From: Alphaproteobacteria bacterium
Lineage (GTDB): Bacteria > Pseudomonadota > Alphaproteobacteria > CACIAM-22H2
Assembly (NCBI GenBank): GCA_017308135.1
Contig: JAFKFM010000011.1
Location: 186,001-250,000 of the forward strand
Length of the DNA stretch: 64,000 nucleotides
Direction: 5' to 3'
Positions within the stretch are counted from its first letter, which is position 1. Each line of letters starts with the position of its first letter. Shown here one piece after another: positions 1 to 8,401 of this stretch. A program made the position numbers and the translations under genes. The notes under the pieces were generated by a model. The model was not told where the DNA came from and did no database searches. It saw only the letters and a program-made list of their open reading frames with translations.

Positions 1-1
1 G

Positions 2-514
2 CGTTTGGGCAAACAGGATTGGGTTCCGATCATCGGGCGCGGCCATTGCCCGGAGCATGCGTGCCTGTGGGCGCGCGATCTGAATGTCGCCATAGTCGGC
101 GATATCGTGCTGCCGCGCATCACGCCCAATATCGGCGTTTGGCCGGTCGATCCCTTCGCCGATCCGCTGCGCGATTATCTCGATAGCTTGGATGGGTTCG
201 CGGGCGTGCCGGAATCGACGTTGATCCTGCCCGCGCACGGCCAGCCTTATCGCGGCGTGGGGGCGCGCATCGCGGCGATCCGCGCCCATCACGAGGAACG
301 CTTGGCCGCGCTGCGCGCCGCTTTCGCCGAACATCCGGCGGGGTTGCGCGCGGTCGATTGCTTCAAACTGTTGTTCAAGCGCGAGATCACGCCGCGCGTC
401 GTCGGCCTCGCGGTGGGCGAGGCGCTGGCGCATCTCCATCTGCTCGAATCGCGCGGCGAGGCCAAACGCGCACGCGATGCGGACGGCACGTGGCGGTTCA
501 GCGCCGCGCTTTGA
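2..514 (+). CDS. MBL-fold metallohydrolase, C-terminal part
   Basis: The frame is open from the window edge, so only the last ~170 residues are visible. The stretch GRGHCPEH followed by the DxVLPRITPNIG segment and LILPAHGQPYRG matches the second half of a metallo-beta-lactamase fold, where a Gly-His loop and an Asp complete the dinuclear metal site. The helical tail with HHEERL is typical of the 'MBL fold hydrolase' group with a C-terminal winged-helix-like extension. The N-terminal HxHxDH motif lies outside the window, so substrate cannot be inferred. The gene converges on tadA and overlaps its 3' end by 17 bp. Confidence 0.75.
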   Translation, partial: RLGKQDWVPIIGRGHCPEHACLWARDLNVAIVGDIVLPRITPNIGVWPVDPFADPLRDYLDSLDGFAGVPESTLILPAHGQPYRGVGARIAAIRAHHEERLAALRAAFAEHPAGLRAVDCFKLLFKREITPRVVGLAVGEALAHLHLLESRGEAKRARDADGTWRFSAAL

Positions 515-941
515 AGAAATCGCGCAGCAGAGCCGCGGCGTCGGATTCGGCGATGCCGCCGAACAATTCGGGCCGATGATGGCAGGTGGCTTGCGCGAAA
601 ATGCGCGGGCCGTTTTCGACGCCACCACCCTTCGGGTCCGACGCCCCCCAATAGACCCGGCGCAGCCGCGCGAAGGAAATCGCCGTCGCGCACATCGGGC
701 AGGGCTCCAGCGTCACGTAAAGATCGCAATCGGGCAGGCGCGAATCGCCGCGTTGGGCCGCGCCTGCGCGGATCGCCAGCATTTCCGCGTGCGCGGTCGG
801 GTCCTTGTCGCGCTCGACGCGGTTATGCGTCGCGGCCAGGACGGCGCCTTGCGCATCGACCAGCACCGCGCCGACGGGCACTTCGCCCGCTTGCGCGGCG
901 ATTCGGGCCTGTTCGAGGGCCAATTCCATGTACCCGGACAT
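498..941 (-). CDS. tadA: tRNA-specific adenosine deaminase TadA
   Basis: A 147-residue zinc-dependent cytidine/adenosine deaminase. HAE (residues 51-53) supplies a zinc ligand and the proton-shuttling Glu, and LEPCPMC (Cys81, Cys84) gives the other two zinc ligands. The family converts A34 to inosine in tRNA-Arg(ACG), allowing decoding of several Arg codons. The length is normal for bacterial TadA. ATG at 941 is used; a second Met (MELALEQAR) lies four residues in. The 3' end overlaps the convergent MBL-fold gene. Confidence 0.9.
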   Translation of the reverse strand: MSGYMELALEQARIAAQAGEVPVGAVLVDAQGAVLAATHNRVERDKDPTAHAEMLAIRAGAAQRGDSRLPDCDLYVTLEPCPMCATAISFARLRRVYWGASDPKGGGVENGPRIFAQATCHHRPELFGGIAESDAAALLRDFFKARR

Positions 942-988
942 GGGTTCCGTTTACCGGGGAATCGCCCGCGTGCTAAGAGATTTCCATC

Positions 989-1705
989 ATGACGCTCCCC
1001 CTTATCGGCATCACGCTGGACAGCGAACCGGCCGGCGGCTGGTCGAAAATGCCCTGGTACGCGCTGCGCCAGAATTACTGCGGCGCCGTGGCGGCTTCCG
1101 GCGGCTTGCCCGTGGCCTTGCCGCACGAGCCCGAAAAGGCCGGCGATTATCTCGACCGGATCGACGGGCTGCTGATCACCGGCGGCGCCTTCGACGTCGA
1201 TCCCGCGATGTTCGGGGCGTCGAGCAAACATGCCACGGTCAAAACCAAGGACCGGCGCACCGCGTTCGAATATGCGATCGTCAAAGGGGCGCTCGAACGC
1301 GACATGCCGATCCTGGGGATTTGCGGCGGCGAGCAATTGCTCGCGGTCGCGTTGGGCGGCACGCTGATCCAGCATATTCCGGACGAAGTGCCGGGATGCC
1401 TGCCGCATGAACAGCCCAATCCGCGCACCGAGCCGGGGCACATCGTCGATGTGGTCCCGGGCACGCTGCTGCATCGGTCGAACGGGGAGCGCGCGCGCAT
1501 GGATGTCAACTCCGCCCATCATCAAGCGGTGAAAATGGTCGGTCCCGGCACGATCGTCAGCGCCAAGGCGCCCGACGGCGTGATCGAAGCCATCGAAGCG
1601 CCGGGCAAGCGTTTCTGCCTGGGCGTCGAATGGCATCCCGAATATTCGATCGATCCGGGCGATAGCGCGATCTTCCGCGCCTTCGTCGCCGCGTGCCGCC
1701 GATGA
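989..1705 (+). CDS. Gamma-glutamyl-gamma-aminobutyrate hydrolase family (peptidase C26)
   Basis: A 238-residue class-I glutamine amidotransferase-like hydrolase. ITGGAFDVDP is the oxyanion-side loop, GICGGEQ holds the nucleophilic Cys, and GVEWHPEY supplies the catalytic His and Glu. This is the PuuD/peptidase C26 architecture, which cleaves gamma-glutamyl amides such as gamma-Glu-GABA. No other putrescine-degradation genes are nearby, so the physiological substrate is open. Its TGA overlaps the ATG of rluB (ATGA at 1702-1705), indicating translational coupling. Confidence 0.85.
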   Translation: MTLPLIGITLDSEPAGGWSKMPWYALRQNYCGAVAASGGLPVALPHEPEKAGDYLDRIDGLLITGGAFDVDPAMFGASSKHATVKTKDRRTAFEYAIVKGALERDMPILGICGGEQLLAVALGGTLIQHIPDEVPGCLPHEQPNPRTEPGHIVDVVPGTLLHRSNGERARMDVNSAHHQAVKMVGPGTIVSAKAPDGVIEAIEAPGKRFCLGVEWHPEYSIDPGDSAIFRAFVAACRR

Positions 1706-2478
1706 CCGACGAAACCCCCAAGGGCGAACGCATCGCCAAGGTGATGGCGCGCGCGGGTCTTTGTTCGCGGCGCGAAGCCGAAGCGTTGATCGCGCAAGGG
1801 CGCGTGTTCATCAACGGCAAGCGCCTGACCAGCCCCGCGCATAACGTGCAGCCGACCGACGAGATCATCGTCGACAACAAGAAGCTGGCGAAGCCCGAGC
1901 GGCCGCGGCTGTTCCGCTTCCACAAGCCGCGCGGCGTGCTGACCGCGACGCGCGATCCCGAAGGCCGCCCGACGATCTATGACGGCATGCCGGCCGAATT
2001 GCCGCGCCTGATGCCGGTCGGGCGCCTCGATTACAATTCCGAAGGCCTGTTGCTGCTGACCAACGACGGCGGCATCAAGCGCCATCTGGAATTGCCCGCG
2101 ACCGGCATCAAACGCAAATATCGCGTGCGCGTCTATGGCAGCCCCGATCCCGCGCGCCTCGTGCGCTTGAAGAACGGCATCACGATCGAAGGCGTGCATT
2201 ACGGTTCGATCGACGCGCGCCTCGAAGGCAAGCCCAACACCAGCAATGCCTGGATGATCTTCGAACTGACCGAAGGTAAAAACCGCGAAATTCGTCGCGT
2301 TTGCGAGGCGATGGGTTTGCAGGTCAACCGCCTGATCCGCATCGGCTACGGCGCCTTCGAACTCGACAAGCTTGCGGTGAAGGCTATCGAGGAAGTCGGC
2401 CCCGGCGAATTGCGCAAGGTGCTGGGCTCGGCTTTGGCCGGCGCACCGTTGAAGCTCGGCGGCAGGCCCGAGACGTGA
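1702..2478 (+). CDS. rluB: Pseudouridine synthase RluB/RsuA family
   Basis: 258 residues. An N-terminal S4 RNA-binding domain (ARAGLCSRREAEALIAQGRV) is followed by the RsuA-type catalytic domain with GRLDYNSEGLLLLTNDG, where the Asp is the nucleophile. RluB modifies U2605 of 23S rRNA; related enzymes RluE/RluF/RsuA share the core, so the exact site is inferred. I chose ATG at 1702 rather than GTG at 1693 because it makes the ATGA overlap with the upstream hydrolase. Its stop overlaps the GTG of rsmD (GTGA). Confidence 0.88.
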   Translation: MTDETPKGERIAKVMARAGLCSRREAEALIAQGRVFINGKRLTSPAHNVQPTDEIIVDNKKLAKPERPRLFRFHKPRGVLTATRDPEGRPTIYDGMPAELPRLMPVGRLDYNSEGLLLLTNDGGIKRHLELPATGIKRKYRVRVYGSPDPARLVRLKNGITIEGVHYGSIDARLEGKPNTSNAWMIFELTEGKNREIRRVCEAMGLQVNRLIRIGYGAFELDKLAVKAIEEVGPGELRKVLGSALAGAPLKLGGRPET

Positions 2479-3077
2479 AGTCGGGCGGCGGTTCGGGATC
2501 GATTCGCATCGTCGGCGGGCGTTGGCGCGGACGCAAACTTGCCGCTCCCGACGATCGCGCGATCCGCCCGACCGGCGAGCGCCAGCGCGAATCCTTGTTC
2601 AATATTCTCAGCCACGGCGCCTATGCGCCCGGCGGCGTGTCGATGCTGCAGGGGGCCGCGGTGCTGGACGTTTTCGCGGGTACGGGCGCGTTGGGTTTGG
2701 AAGCCCTATCGCGGGGTGCCGCGAACGTGCTGTTCCTGGAACAGGCGGCGAATGCGCGAAGCTTGATCGACGCCAATATCGCCGCGTGCAAGGCGCAAGG
2801 GGCCGCGCGCTTGGTGTTGGGCGACGCGACCAATCCGACGGCGCCGCCGCCGTCGCCCTGGACGCCCGCGACGCTCGTCTTTCTCGATCCGCCCTATGGC
2901 CAGGAGCTGGGGCCGAAGGCGCTGGCGGCGTTGAATGCGAAGGGCTGGCTCGCCCCGGGTTGCGTGGCGGTCGCCGAAACCGGCGAGCACGAAGCCTTCG
3001 CCGTGCCCGAAGGTTTCGCGCAGGAAGATATGCGCGATTACGGCAAGACGACGCTGCGCTTCTTGCGCAAGCTCTGA
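2475..3077 (+). CDS. rsmD: 16S rRNA (guanine(966)-N2)-methyltransferase RsmD
   Basis: About 200 residues. IRIVGGRWRGRKLA at the N-terminus is characteristic of RsmD, FAGTGALGLEALSRGA is the SAM-binding motif I, and FLDPPYG is the catalytic DPPY motif for N2-guanine methylation in the 30S head. The start is taken as GTG at 2475, which overlaps the rluB stop and puts the conserved N-terminus right after it; the longer upstream open frame is rluB in another phase. Third gene of a tightly coupled C26-rluB-rsmD run. Confidence 0.9.
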   Translation: MKSGGGSGSIRIVGGRWRGRKLAAPDDRAIRPTGERQRESLFNILSHGAYAPGGVSMLQGAAVLDVFAGTGALGLEALSRGAANVLFLEQAANARSLIDANIAACKAQGAARLVLGDATNPTAPPPSPWTPATLVFLDPPYGQELGPKALAALNAKGWLAPGCVAVAETGEHEAFAVPEGFAQEDMRDYGKTTLRFLRKL

Positions 3078-3084
3078 AAAAGAA

Positions 3085-3118
3085 AACGGCGCGGGAGGAT
3101 TTCTCCGCCCGCGCCGTT
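3085..3118 (-). terminator. Rho-independent terminator for fusA
   Basis: An 11-bp perfect stem (AACGGCGCGGG / CCCGCGCCGTT) with a 12-nt loop. On the minus strand it is followed by a T-rich run (TTTTCTTTTTC), the expected orientation for ending fusA transcription. On the plus strand the stem follows rsmD but lacks a U tract, so it would act only weakly there. Confidence 0.8.
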
Positions 3119-3143
3119 CGCCGTTAGGCTTGTCGCCGGAAGA

Positions 3144-5219
3144 TCAGGCCGCGTTCTTGGACATGATCTCTTCCGCGATGTTGCGCGGCACCGGCTCGTA
3201 GTGATCGAACTGCATCGTGAAGGACGCGCGGCCCTTCGACATCGAACGCAGATCCGAGATGTAGCCGAACATCTCCGACAGCGGCACGTGGCTGCGGATG
3301 ATGACCGACGTCGCGACCTGATCCTGGCTCTGAATGATGCCGCGGCGGCGGTTGATGTCGCCCACGACGTCGCCGACATGGTCGGGCGGCGTCGTCACTT
3401 CGACGTCCATGATCGGCTCCAGGATGATCGGCTGGGCCTTGCGCATGCCTTCGCGGAAGCAGGCCTTGGCGGCGATTTCGAAGGCCAGCGCCGACGAGTC
3501 GACGTCGTGGTACTTGCCGTCGAGCAGCGAGTACTTGAAGTCGACCGTCTGGAAGCCCGCGAGCACGCCCTGCTCGCACTGCACCTTGATGCCCTTTTCG
3601 ACCGCGGGGATGAATTCGCGCGGCACCGAACCGCCGACGACTTCGTCCTCGAACACGACGCCGGCGTTGCGCGGCTGCGGCTCGAACTTGATCGTCACTT
3701 CGGCGAACTGACCCGAACCGCCCGACTGCTTCTTGTGGGTGTAGGTTTCGGTGTGCGCCTTCGAGATCGTCTCGCGATACGCGACCTGCGGCGAGCCGAT
3801 ATTGGCTTCGACGCCGTATTCGCGCTTGAGACGATCGACGATGATTTCGAGATGCAGTTCGCCCATGCCCGACAGAATGGTCTGGCCCGACTCGTGGTCG
3901 GTTTTCAGACGCAAGCTGGGGTCTTCGGCGACCAGCTTTTGGAGGCCGATGGCCATCTTTTCGACCGAGTCCTTCGTTTTGGGCTCGACCGCGATGTCGA
4001 TGACGGGCACGGGGAACGCCATGCGCTCGAGGATCACGGGATCTTCCGGTGCCGCGAGCGTGTCGCCCGTGCCGGTGTCCTTCAGGCCCACGAAAGCGAC
4101 GATGTCGCCGGCGTAGACTTCCTTGATCTCGTCGCGCTTGTCGGCGTGCATCTGGAACATGCGGCCGATGCGTTCCTTCTCGCCCTTCGTCGTGTTGAGC
4201 ACGGTGTCGCCGGACTTGAGCACGCCCGAATACACCCGCACGAAGGTGAGGTTGCCGTACTTGTCGTTGATCATCTTGAACGCGAGTGCGGAGAACGGCT
4301 CGTCGTCCTTGGCGGCCTTGAAGCGTTCGGCTTCGCCTTCCTCGGTGATGACGCGCATGCCCTGGATGTCCGCCGGCGAGGGCAGATAATCGATGACCGC
4401 GTCGAGCAGCGTCTGCACGCCCTTGTTCTTGAAGGCCGAGCCGCAGAACACCGGACGGAACGCGCCCGACACCGCACCCTTCTTGATGCAGCGCTTCAGC
4501 GTCGCTTCCGCGACGTCGTTCTTCTCGAAATATTCCTCCATGGCGGCGTCGTCGACGCCGACGACGGCGTCGAGCAGCTGCTGGCGGAATTCCTTCGCCT
4601 TGTCGACGAGGTCGGCCGGAATTTCGATGTCGTCGAACTTGGCGCCCAGCTCGTCGCCGTGCCAAACCACGCCCTTCATGCGGACGAGATCGACGATGCC
4701 CTTGAAGTCGCCTTCGGCGCCGATCGGGATCTGGCACACGGCCGTGACGATGCCGAGCTTCTCCTTCATGGAGTCGACGGCCTTGTAGAAGTCCGCGCCC
4801 GTGCGGTCCATCTTGTTGACGAACACGACGCGGGGGACGTTATAGCGATCGGCCAAGCGCCAGTTCGTTTCCGACTGGGGCTGCACGCCGGCCACGCCGC
4901 AAATGACGAACACGGCGCCGTCGAGCACGCGCAGCGAACGGTTCACTTCGATGTTGAAATCGATGTGGCCGGGCGTGTCGATGACGTTGATGCGGTGGCC
5001 GTTCCACTCGGCGGTCACGGCGGCGGACGTGATCGTGATGCCGCGCTCGCGCTCCTGCTCCATGTAATCGGTCGTGGTGTTGCCGTCGTGCACCTCGCCG
5101 ATCTTATGGGACTTGCCCGTGTAATAGAGGATCCGCTCGGTCGTGGTGGTTTTGCCCGCGTCGATATGCGCGGTGATGCCGATATTGCGGAGCTTCTCGA
5201 TCGGGATAGTTCGCGGCAC
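3144..5219 (-). CDS. fusA: Elongation factor G
   Basis: A 691-residue translational GTPase driving ribosomal translocation. AHIDAGKTT (G1), DTPGHIDF (G3) and NKMD (G4) lie in the N-terminal G domain; domains II-V follow, ending with the domain IV/V segments [15 protein letters not shown] and [17 protein letters not shown]. The start is GTG at 5219, preceded by GGAGG at good spacing; the frame runs on upstream but the extra 69 residues are low-complexity and not EF-G-like. Unusually, no rpsL, rpsG or tuf flanks it: the gene is monocistronic with its own promoter and terminator, so it could be a relocated or second EF-G. Confidence 0.95.
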   Translation of the reverse strand: MPRTIPIEKLRNIGITAHIDAGKTTTTERILYYTGKSHKIGEVHDGNTTTDYMEQERERGITITSAAVTAEWNGHRINVIDTPGHIDFNIEVNRSLRVLDGAVFVICGVAGVQPQSETNWRLADRYNVPRVVFVNKMDRTGADFYKAVDSMKEKLGIVTAVCQIPIGAEGDFKGIVDLVRMKGVVWHGDELGAKFDDIEIPADLVDKAKEFRQQLLDAVVGVDDAAMEEYFEKNDVAEATLKRCIKKGAVSGAFRPVFCGSAFKNKGVQTLLDAVIDYLPSPADIQGMRVITEEGEAERFKAAKDDEPFSALAFKMINDKYGNLTFVRVYSGVLKSGDTVLNTTKGEKERIGRMFQMHADKRDEIKEVYAGDIVAFVGLKDTGTGDTLAAPEDPVILERMAFPVPVIDIAVEPKTKDSVEKMAIGLQKLVAEDPSLRLKTDHESGQTILSGMGELHLEIIVDRLKREYGVEANIGSPQVAYRETISKAHTETYTHKKQSGGSGQFAEVTIKFEPQPRNAGVVFEDEVVGGSVPREFIPAVEKGIKVQCEQGVLAGFQTVDFKYSLLDGKYHDVDSSALAFEIAAKACFREGMRKAQPIILEPIMDVEVTTPPDHVGDVVGDINRRRGIIQSQDQVATSVIIRSHVPLSEMFGYISDLRSMSKGRASFTMQFDHYEPVPRNIAEEIMSKNAA

Positions 5220-5353
5220 GACTGCCTCCGTTGGCGCCGGCTCGGATTTCCCCAATGGGAAGCGGGCCGGGGGTTGGGTAAAACGAAACCGCGCGGGCGC
5301 CGATCCCCCTTTCGGGCGGGCGGCGGTCGCGCGGGCTACATCCGTGAAAACGG

Positions 5354-5390
5354 CGCGGGGCTTATACCCTTCGCGGGGCTTATATGGCAA
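5354..5390 (-). promoter_or_regulatory. Candidate fusA promoter with a duplicated 13-bp segment
   Basis: On the minus strand TTGCCA (5385-5390) and TATAAG (5361-5366) are separated by 18 nt, each matching 5 of 6 sigma-70 consensus positions. A 13-bp direct repeat, CGCGGGGCTTATA on the plus strand, occurs at 5354-5366 and 5372-5384, so the -10 hexamer is present twice at an 18-nt period. The leader to the GTG start would be about 135 nt. Confidence 0.5.
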
Positions 5391-5472
5391 CAGCGAAGCG
5401 GGGGTTAAAGCCCCCGGAGGCCGCACCCGGCCGGGCTGGTGCTAGACCCAAGAATCGGTTAGGTTTTTAGCT

Positions 5473-5721
5473 ATGCCGCCCAGCCCACCCGAGGACCGCA
5501 AAGCGGTCATGCGCCGGATCAACCTCCAGGCCGATGCCATTCGGCGCAAACTCGACCCCAAAGTGCTCGAGCGCGCCAAGGTGGTGGCCGAGGGCGGGGA
5601 GATCTACGACCGCGAAGCCGCGCAGAAGGTCGTGGGCGAATTCCTCAAGGGCAAAACCCGCAAGGACGGGGGCCTGTTCCAGCAGGAACTGATGGCCCGT
5701 CTGCGCGGGGTCAAGCACTGA
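5473..5721 (+). CDS. Small hypothetical protein
   Basis: 82 residues, highly charged and predicted helical (RINLQADAIRRKLDPKVLERA, GEFLKGKTRKDGGLFQQEL). No signal peptide, membrane segment or motif that I recognise. It has proper codon usage and an ATG, and is followed 21 nt later by the DUF1737 gene on the same strand, so the two are probably co-transcribed. Divergent from fusA. Function unknown. Confidence 0.6.
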   Translation: MPPSPPEDRKAVMRRINLQADAIRRKLDPKVLERAKVVAEGGEIYDREAAQKVVGEFLKGKTRKDGGLFQQELMARLRGVKH

Positions 5722-5742
5722 CAGCATCCGGGACCCCGACAT

Positions 5743-5949
5743 ATGCAAGCCTATCGCTATCTGACCGGGAAGGACGATTCGTCCTTCTGCCACCGCGTGA
5801 CCAAGGCGTTGAACGAGGGCTGGCAGCTTTACGGCAGCCCGACGCTGACTTTCGACGCCGCCAAGGGCCATGCGGTCTGCGGCCAGGCGATCATGAAGGA
5901 AGTCCCGGACGTCGAGTATTCGCCCGACCTGAAGCTCGGCGATCTCTAA
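5743..5949 (+). CDS. DUF1737 domain protein
   Basis: 68 residues with the DUF1737 pattern: an N-terminal YRYLTGKDD strand, FCHRVTKALNEGWQLYGSP, and a QAIMKE strand near the end. Members are small single-domain proteins of unknown function common in proteobacteria. It ends in CTAA, which also encodes the stop of the convergent secreted repeat protein. Confidence 0.75.
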   Translation: MQAYRYLTGKDDSSFCHRVTKALNEGWQLYGSPTLTFDAAKGHAVCGQAIMKEVPDVEYSPDLKLGDL

Positions 5950-6191
5950 CGTTTTTCGAGCGTGCCGGTCCGCCGTCCGCTCGCGTCGCGGATGACGAAG
6001 CCGCCGCGCCCGTCGCTTTCATAGGTTTCGACCCGGCGGCCGGACGCGTCGCGGCGAATATAGTCGCCGCCGCTGCTCTCGATCGTTCCGGTGCGCCGGC
6101 CCGACGCGTCGCGTAACACGAAGTCCTGCGCCATCGCGGCGGTCGCCGTTCCCGCCAGCAGAATCGCGGCCAGAACACTTAAGCTCTTCAT
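5946..6191 (-). CDS. Small secreted protein with three RDASGRR repeats
   Basis: 81 residues. A clear Sec signal peptide (MKSLSVLAAILLAGTATAAMA) is followed by three tandem units of about 20 residues, each containing the core RDASGRR followed by T-G-T or V-E-T and an acidic/Ser stretch (cores at about residues 27-33, 47-53 and 69-75). GGGAGG precedes the ATG at 6191. The repeats look like short beta-hairpins, strongly basic and hydrophilic. I do not recognise a named family. The longer open frame upstream runs antisense to the lyase gene and is rejected as the start. Confidence 0.65.
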   Translation of the reverse strand: MKSLSVLAAILLAGTATAAMAQDFVLRDASGRRTGTIESSGGDYIRRDASGRRVETYESDGRGGFVIRDASGRRTGTLEKR

Positions 6192-6278
6192 GGGTGCCTC
6201 CCGCAATTCCAACGGAATTGCCGGCCGACTCATTCCCGCCGCTTGTCGGTGTGATATTCGCCGCCTAGGATTCGGGGA

Positions 6279-7373
6279 ATGAATCCGATCTCGCGCCGCA
6301 TGCTCCTCGCCGCTTCCGCCGCGACGCTCGCCGTTCCCGCTCGGGCGCAGGCGCGCTTCATCAATCCCTACGATCCCGCCGCGTTGCGCGCGCGCAAAGG
6401 CGTGAAAGGACCGGTCAACGCGCAATGCCCGGCGATGCCCCCGCCCGCGCGCGATCTGGTGGTCCCCGATTTCTATTCGGACCCACCGGTCTATAGCCGC
6501 ATCGACCATGACCGGCTGGAACAGCGCAACGCGCTGGTGAAGCCGATCGAGGCGGCGACGCGCGGCGTCGCCCTCAGCGTGGATCGTTGGGTGCGGCATA
6601 ATCCCGTCGACGGGCGCTATGCGGCGTGTGCCGCCGCCGCCCTCGACGCGATGGCGCAGGCGGATTCGACACTCGGCCAAACGAATACCCAAGGCGGGTT
6701 CGAGCGCAAATGGATGTTCTGCGCGTTGGCGCTGGCGCATCTCAAACTCGCGACCGCGCCCGAATACGATGCCGCCGCGCAAGCCCGCGTGCGCGCGTGG
6801 TTCGCGCGCTATTTGCCGCATCTGCGCGAAACCTACGACAAGCCGCCGGGGCGCGGACCCGCCCCCTCGATGCAGCTCAACAACCACGCGACCTGGGCGG
6901 GGCTTTGCGCGATGGCGTTGGCGCTGGCGATCGGCGACGACGCGAATTGGCGCTGGGGCCTATCGCGCATCCAACTGACCCTCGACCAGATCGATGCCGA
7001 CGGGTTCCTGCCGCTGGAAGTCCTGCGCGGCGTGAAGGCGCTGCATTATCACAGCTTCACGCTGGGCCCGCTGGCGCTGGCGGCGTTCCTCGCGCGGCCC
7101 AACGGCGTCGATCTCGCGGGGCCGGCGGATGGGCCGTTCCACCGCCTCGCCAAACGCACCTTCGACGCTTACGCCGATCCGGCACCGTTCGAAGCGCGCA
7201 CCGGCGGCAAGACGCAAACGCCGTTCTCGAAATTCTACGATATGGCCTGGATCGAGATTTACGCGGGCGAATTCGACAAACCCGAATTCCTGACCGCGTT
7301 GGGCGACCGGCGCCCGCAAGGCCAATCCTGGCTCGGCGGTGATCTCACGCTCTGGCACGCCAAGGACCGCTAA
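6279..7373 (+). CDS. Alginate lyase family (PL5, AlgL-like) secreted protein
   Basis: 364 residues. The N-terminus carries a twin-arginine-like or Sec signal (SRRMLLAASAATLA...ARAQA). The mature part is an alpha/alpha barrel with QLNNHATWAG and KALHYHSFTLGPLALAA, which correspond to the PL5 catalytic Asn-His and the Arg/Tyr region of mannuronate lyases. AlgL acts in the periplasm by beta-elimination on polymannuronate. No alg biosynthesis genes are in the window, so a scavenging or different uronic-acid substrate is possible. It shares a CTAA double stop with the convergent glycosyltransferase gene. Confidence 0.75.
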   Translation: MNPISRRMLLAASAATLAVPARAQARFINPYDPAALRARKGVKGPVNAQCPAMPPPARDLVVPDFYSDPPVYSRIDHDRLEQRNALVKPIEAATRGVALSVDRWVRHNPVDGRYAACAAAALDAMAQADSTLGQTNTQGGFERKWMFCALALAHLKLATAPEYDAAAQARVRAWFARYLPHLRETYDKPPGRGPAPSMQLNNHATWAGLCAMALALAIGDDANWRWGLSRIQLTLDQIDADGFLPLEVLRGVKALHYHSFTLGPLALAAFLARPNGVDLAGPADGPFHRLAKRTFDAYADPAPFEARTGGKTQTPFSKFYDMAWIEIYAGEFDKPEFLTALGDRRPQGQSWLGGDLTLWHAKDR

Positions 7374-8401
7374 CCGCGCGGACGTAAATGGTCCGCGAAT
7401 TGGCGCGCGCACTCGGCCCAGGAATAATCGCGCGCATGGGCGAGCGCACGGTCGCGCGGGATTTCCAGCGCCTTCAAACACGCGGCGCGTAAATCCTCGT
7501 CCATCGCCCCGCCGGATCGGTCGGCCGGGCGATCGCCCAGCACGTCCAGCGGCCCGGTGACGGGATAGGCGGCGACCGGCGTGCCGCAGGCCATCGCTTC
7601 GAGCAGCACCAGGCCGAACGTATCGGTCTTCGACGGGAAGACGAATACGTCGGCGGCGGCGTAAACGCGCGCAAGCTCGGCCTGTTGCAGCACGCCCAGG
7701 AAATTCACGTCCGGATACGCCGTGCGTAGCGACGCGAGCGCCGGCCCTTCGCCGACCACCCATTTCGAGCCGGGCAGATCGAGTTTCAGGAACGCTTCGA
7801 CGTTCTTCTCGACCGCGACGCGCCCGACATAGACGAAGATCGGCGGCTTTGTTTGCAAACGGTCGCGCGGACCGGGTTTGAAGATCTCCAGATCGACGCC
7901 GCGCGTCCACAGCACGACATTGTCGAAACCCCAGGATTCGAGATCCTTCTTCACCGTCGGCGTCGGCACCATCACGCGGCTGGCGGGGCCGTGGAAACGG
8001 CGCAGTACCGCATAGCTCCACGACAACGGCGCATGGATGCGCGCATTGACGTATTCGGGAAACCGCGTGTGATAGGCGGTGGTGAAGGGCAAATTGCGCT
8101 TCAAGCACGCCTTGCGCGCCGCCCAGCCCAGCGGGCCCTCGGTCGCGATATGCACGGCGTCGGGCGCGAATTCGTCGAGCAATTTGCCCACACGGCGCGA
8201 TCCCGCCAGCGACAAGCGGATCTCGGGATAGGTCGGGCAGGGGAAGGTCGTGAAGCGTTCGGGCGCGATCAGCTCGACCGCATGCCCCATCAGCTCCAGT
8301 TGCTTCTTCGTTTCGGTCAGCGTGCGCACCACGCCGTTCACTTGCGGGCGCCACGCATCGGTGACGATGACGATGCGAAGATTGCGCGAAGCTGCGTTCA
8401 T
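7370..8401 (-). CDS. Glycosyltransferase family 4 (GT-B fold)
   Basis: 343 residues. The N-terminal VTDAWRPQVNGVVRTL loop, HIATEGPLGWAARKAC, PTPTVKKDL and the C-terminal nucleotide-sugar motif SKTDTFGLVLLEAMACGTPVAAY are those of GT4 enzymes related to alpha-mannosyl/glucosyl transferases acting on lipids. ATG at 8401 overlaps the stop of the upstream phosphoesterase gene (ATGA). Coupling to an LpxH-like phosphatase and proximity to a diacylglycerol kinase suggest glycolipid synthesis; acceptor and donor cannot be read from sequence. Confidence 0.85.
   Translation of the reverse strand: MNAASRNLRIVIVTDAWRPQVNGVVRTLTETKKQLELMGHAVELIAPERFTTFPCPTYPEIRLSLAGSRRVGKLLDEFAPDAVHIATEGPLGWAARKACLKRNLPFTTAYHTRFPEYVNARIHAPLSWSYAVLRRFHGPASRVMVPTPTVKKDLESWGFDNVVLWTRGVDLEIFKPGPRDRLQTKPPIFVYVGRVAVEKNVEAFLKLDLPGSKWVVGEGPALASLRTAYPDVNFLGVLQQAELARVYAAADVFVFPSKTDTFGLVLLEAMACGTPVAAYPVTGPLDVLGDRPADRSGGAMDEDLRAACLKALEIPRDRALAHARDYSWAECARQFADHLRPRG

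Noticed and set aside
3201-5408. 735-codon open frame opposite fusA
   Set aside because: It mirrors fusA codon phase; the translation is Arg/Asp/His-rich without any motif, the usual GC-rich antisense shadow.
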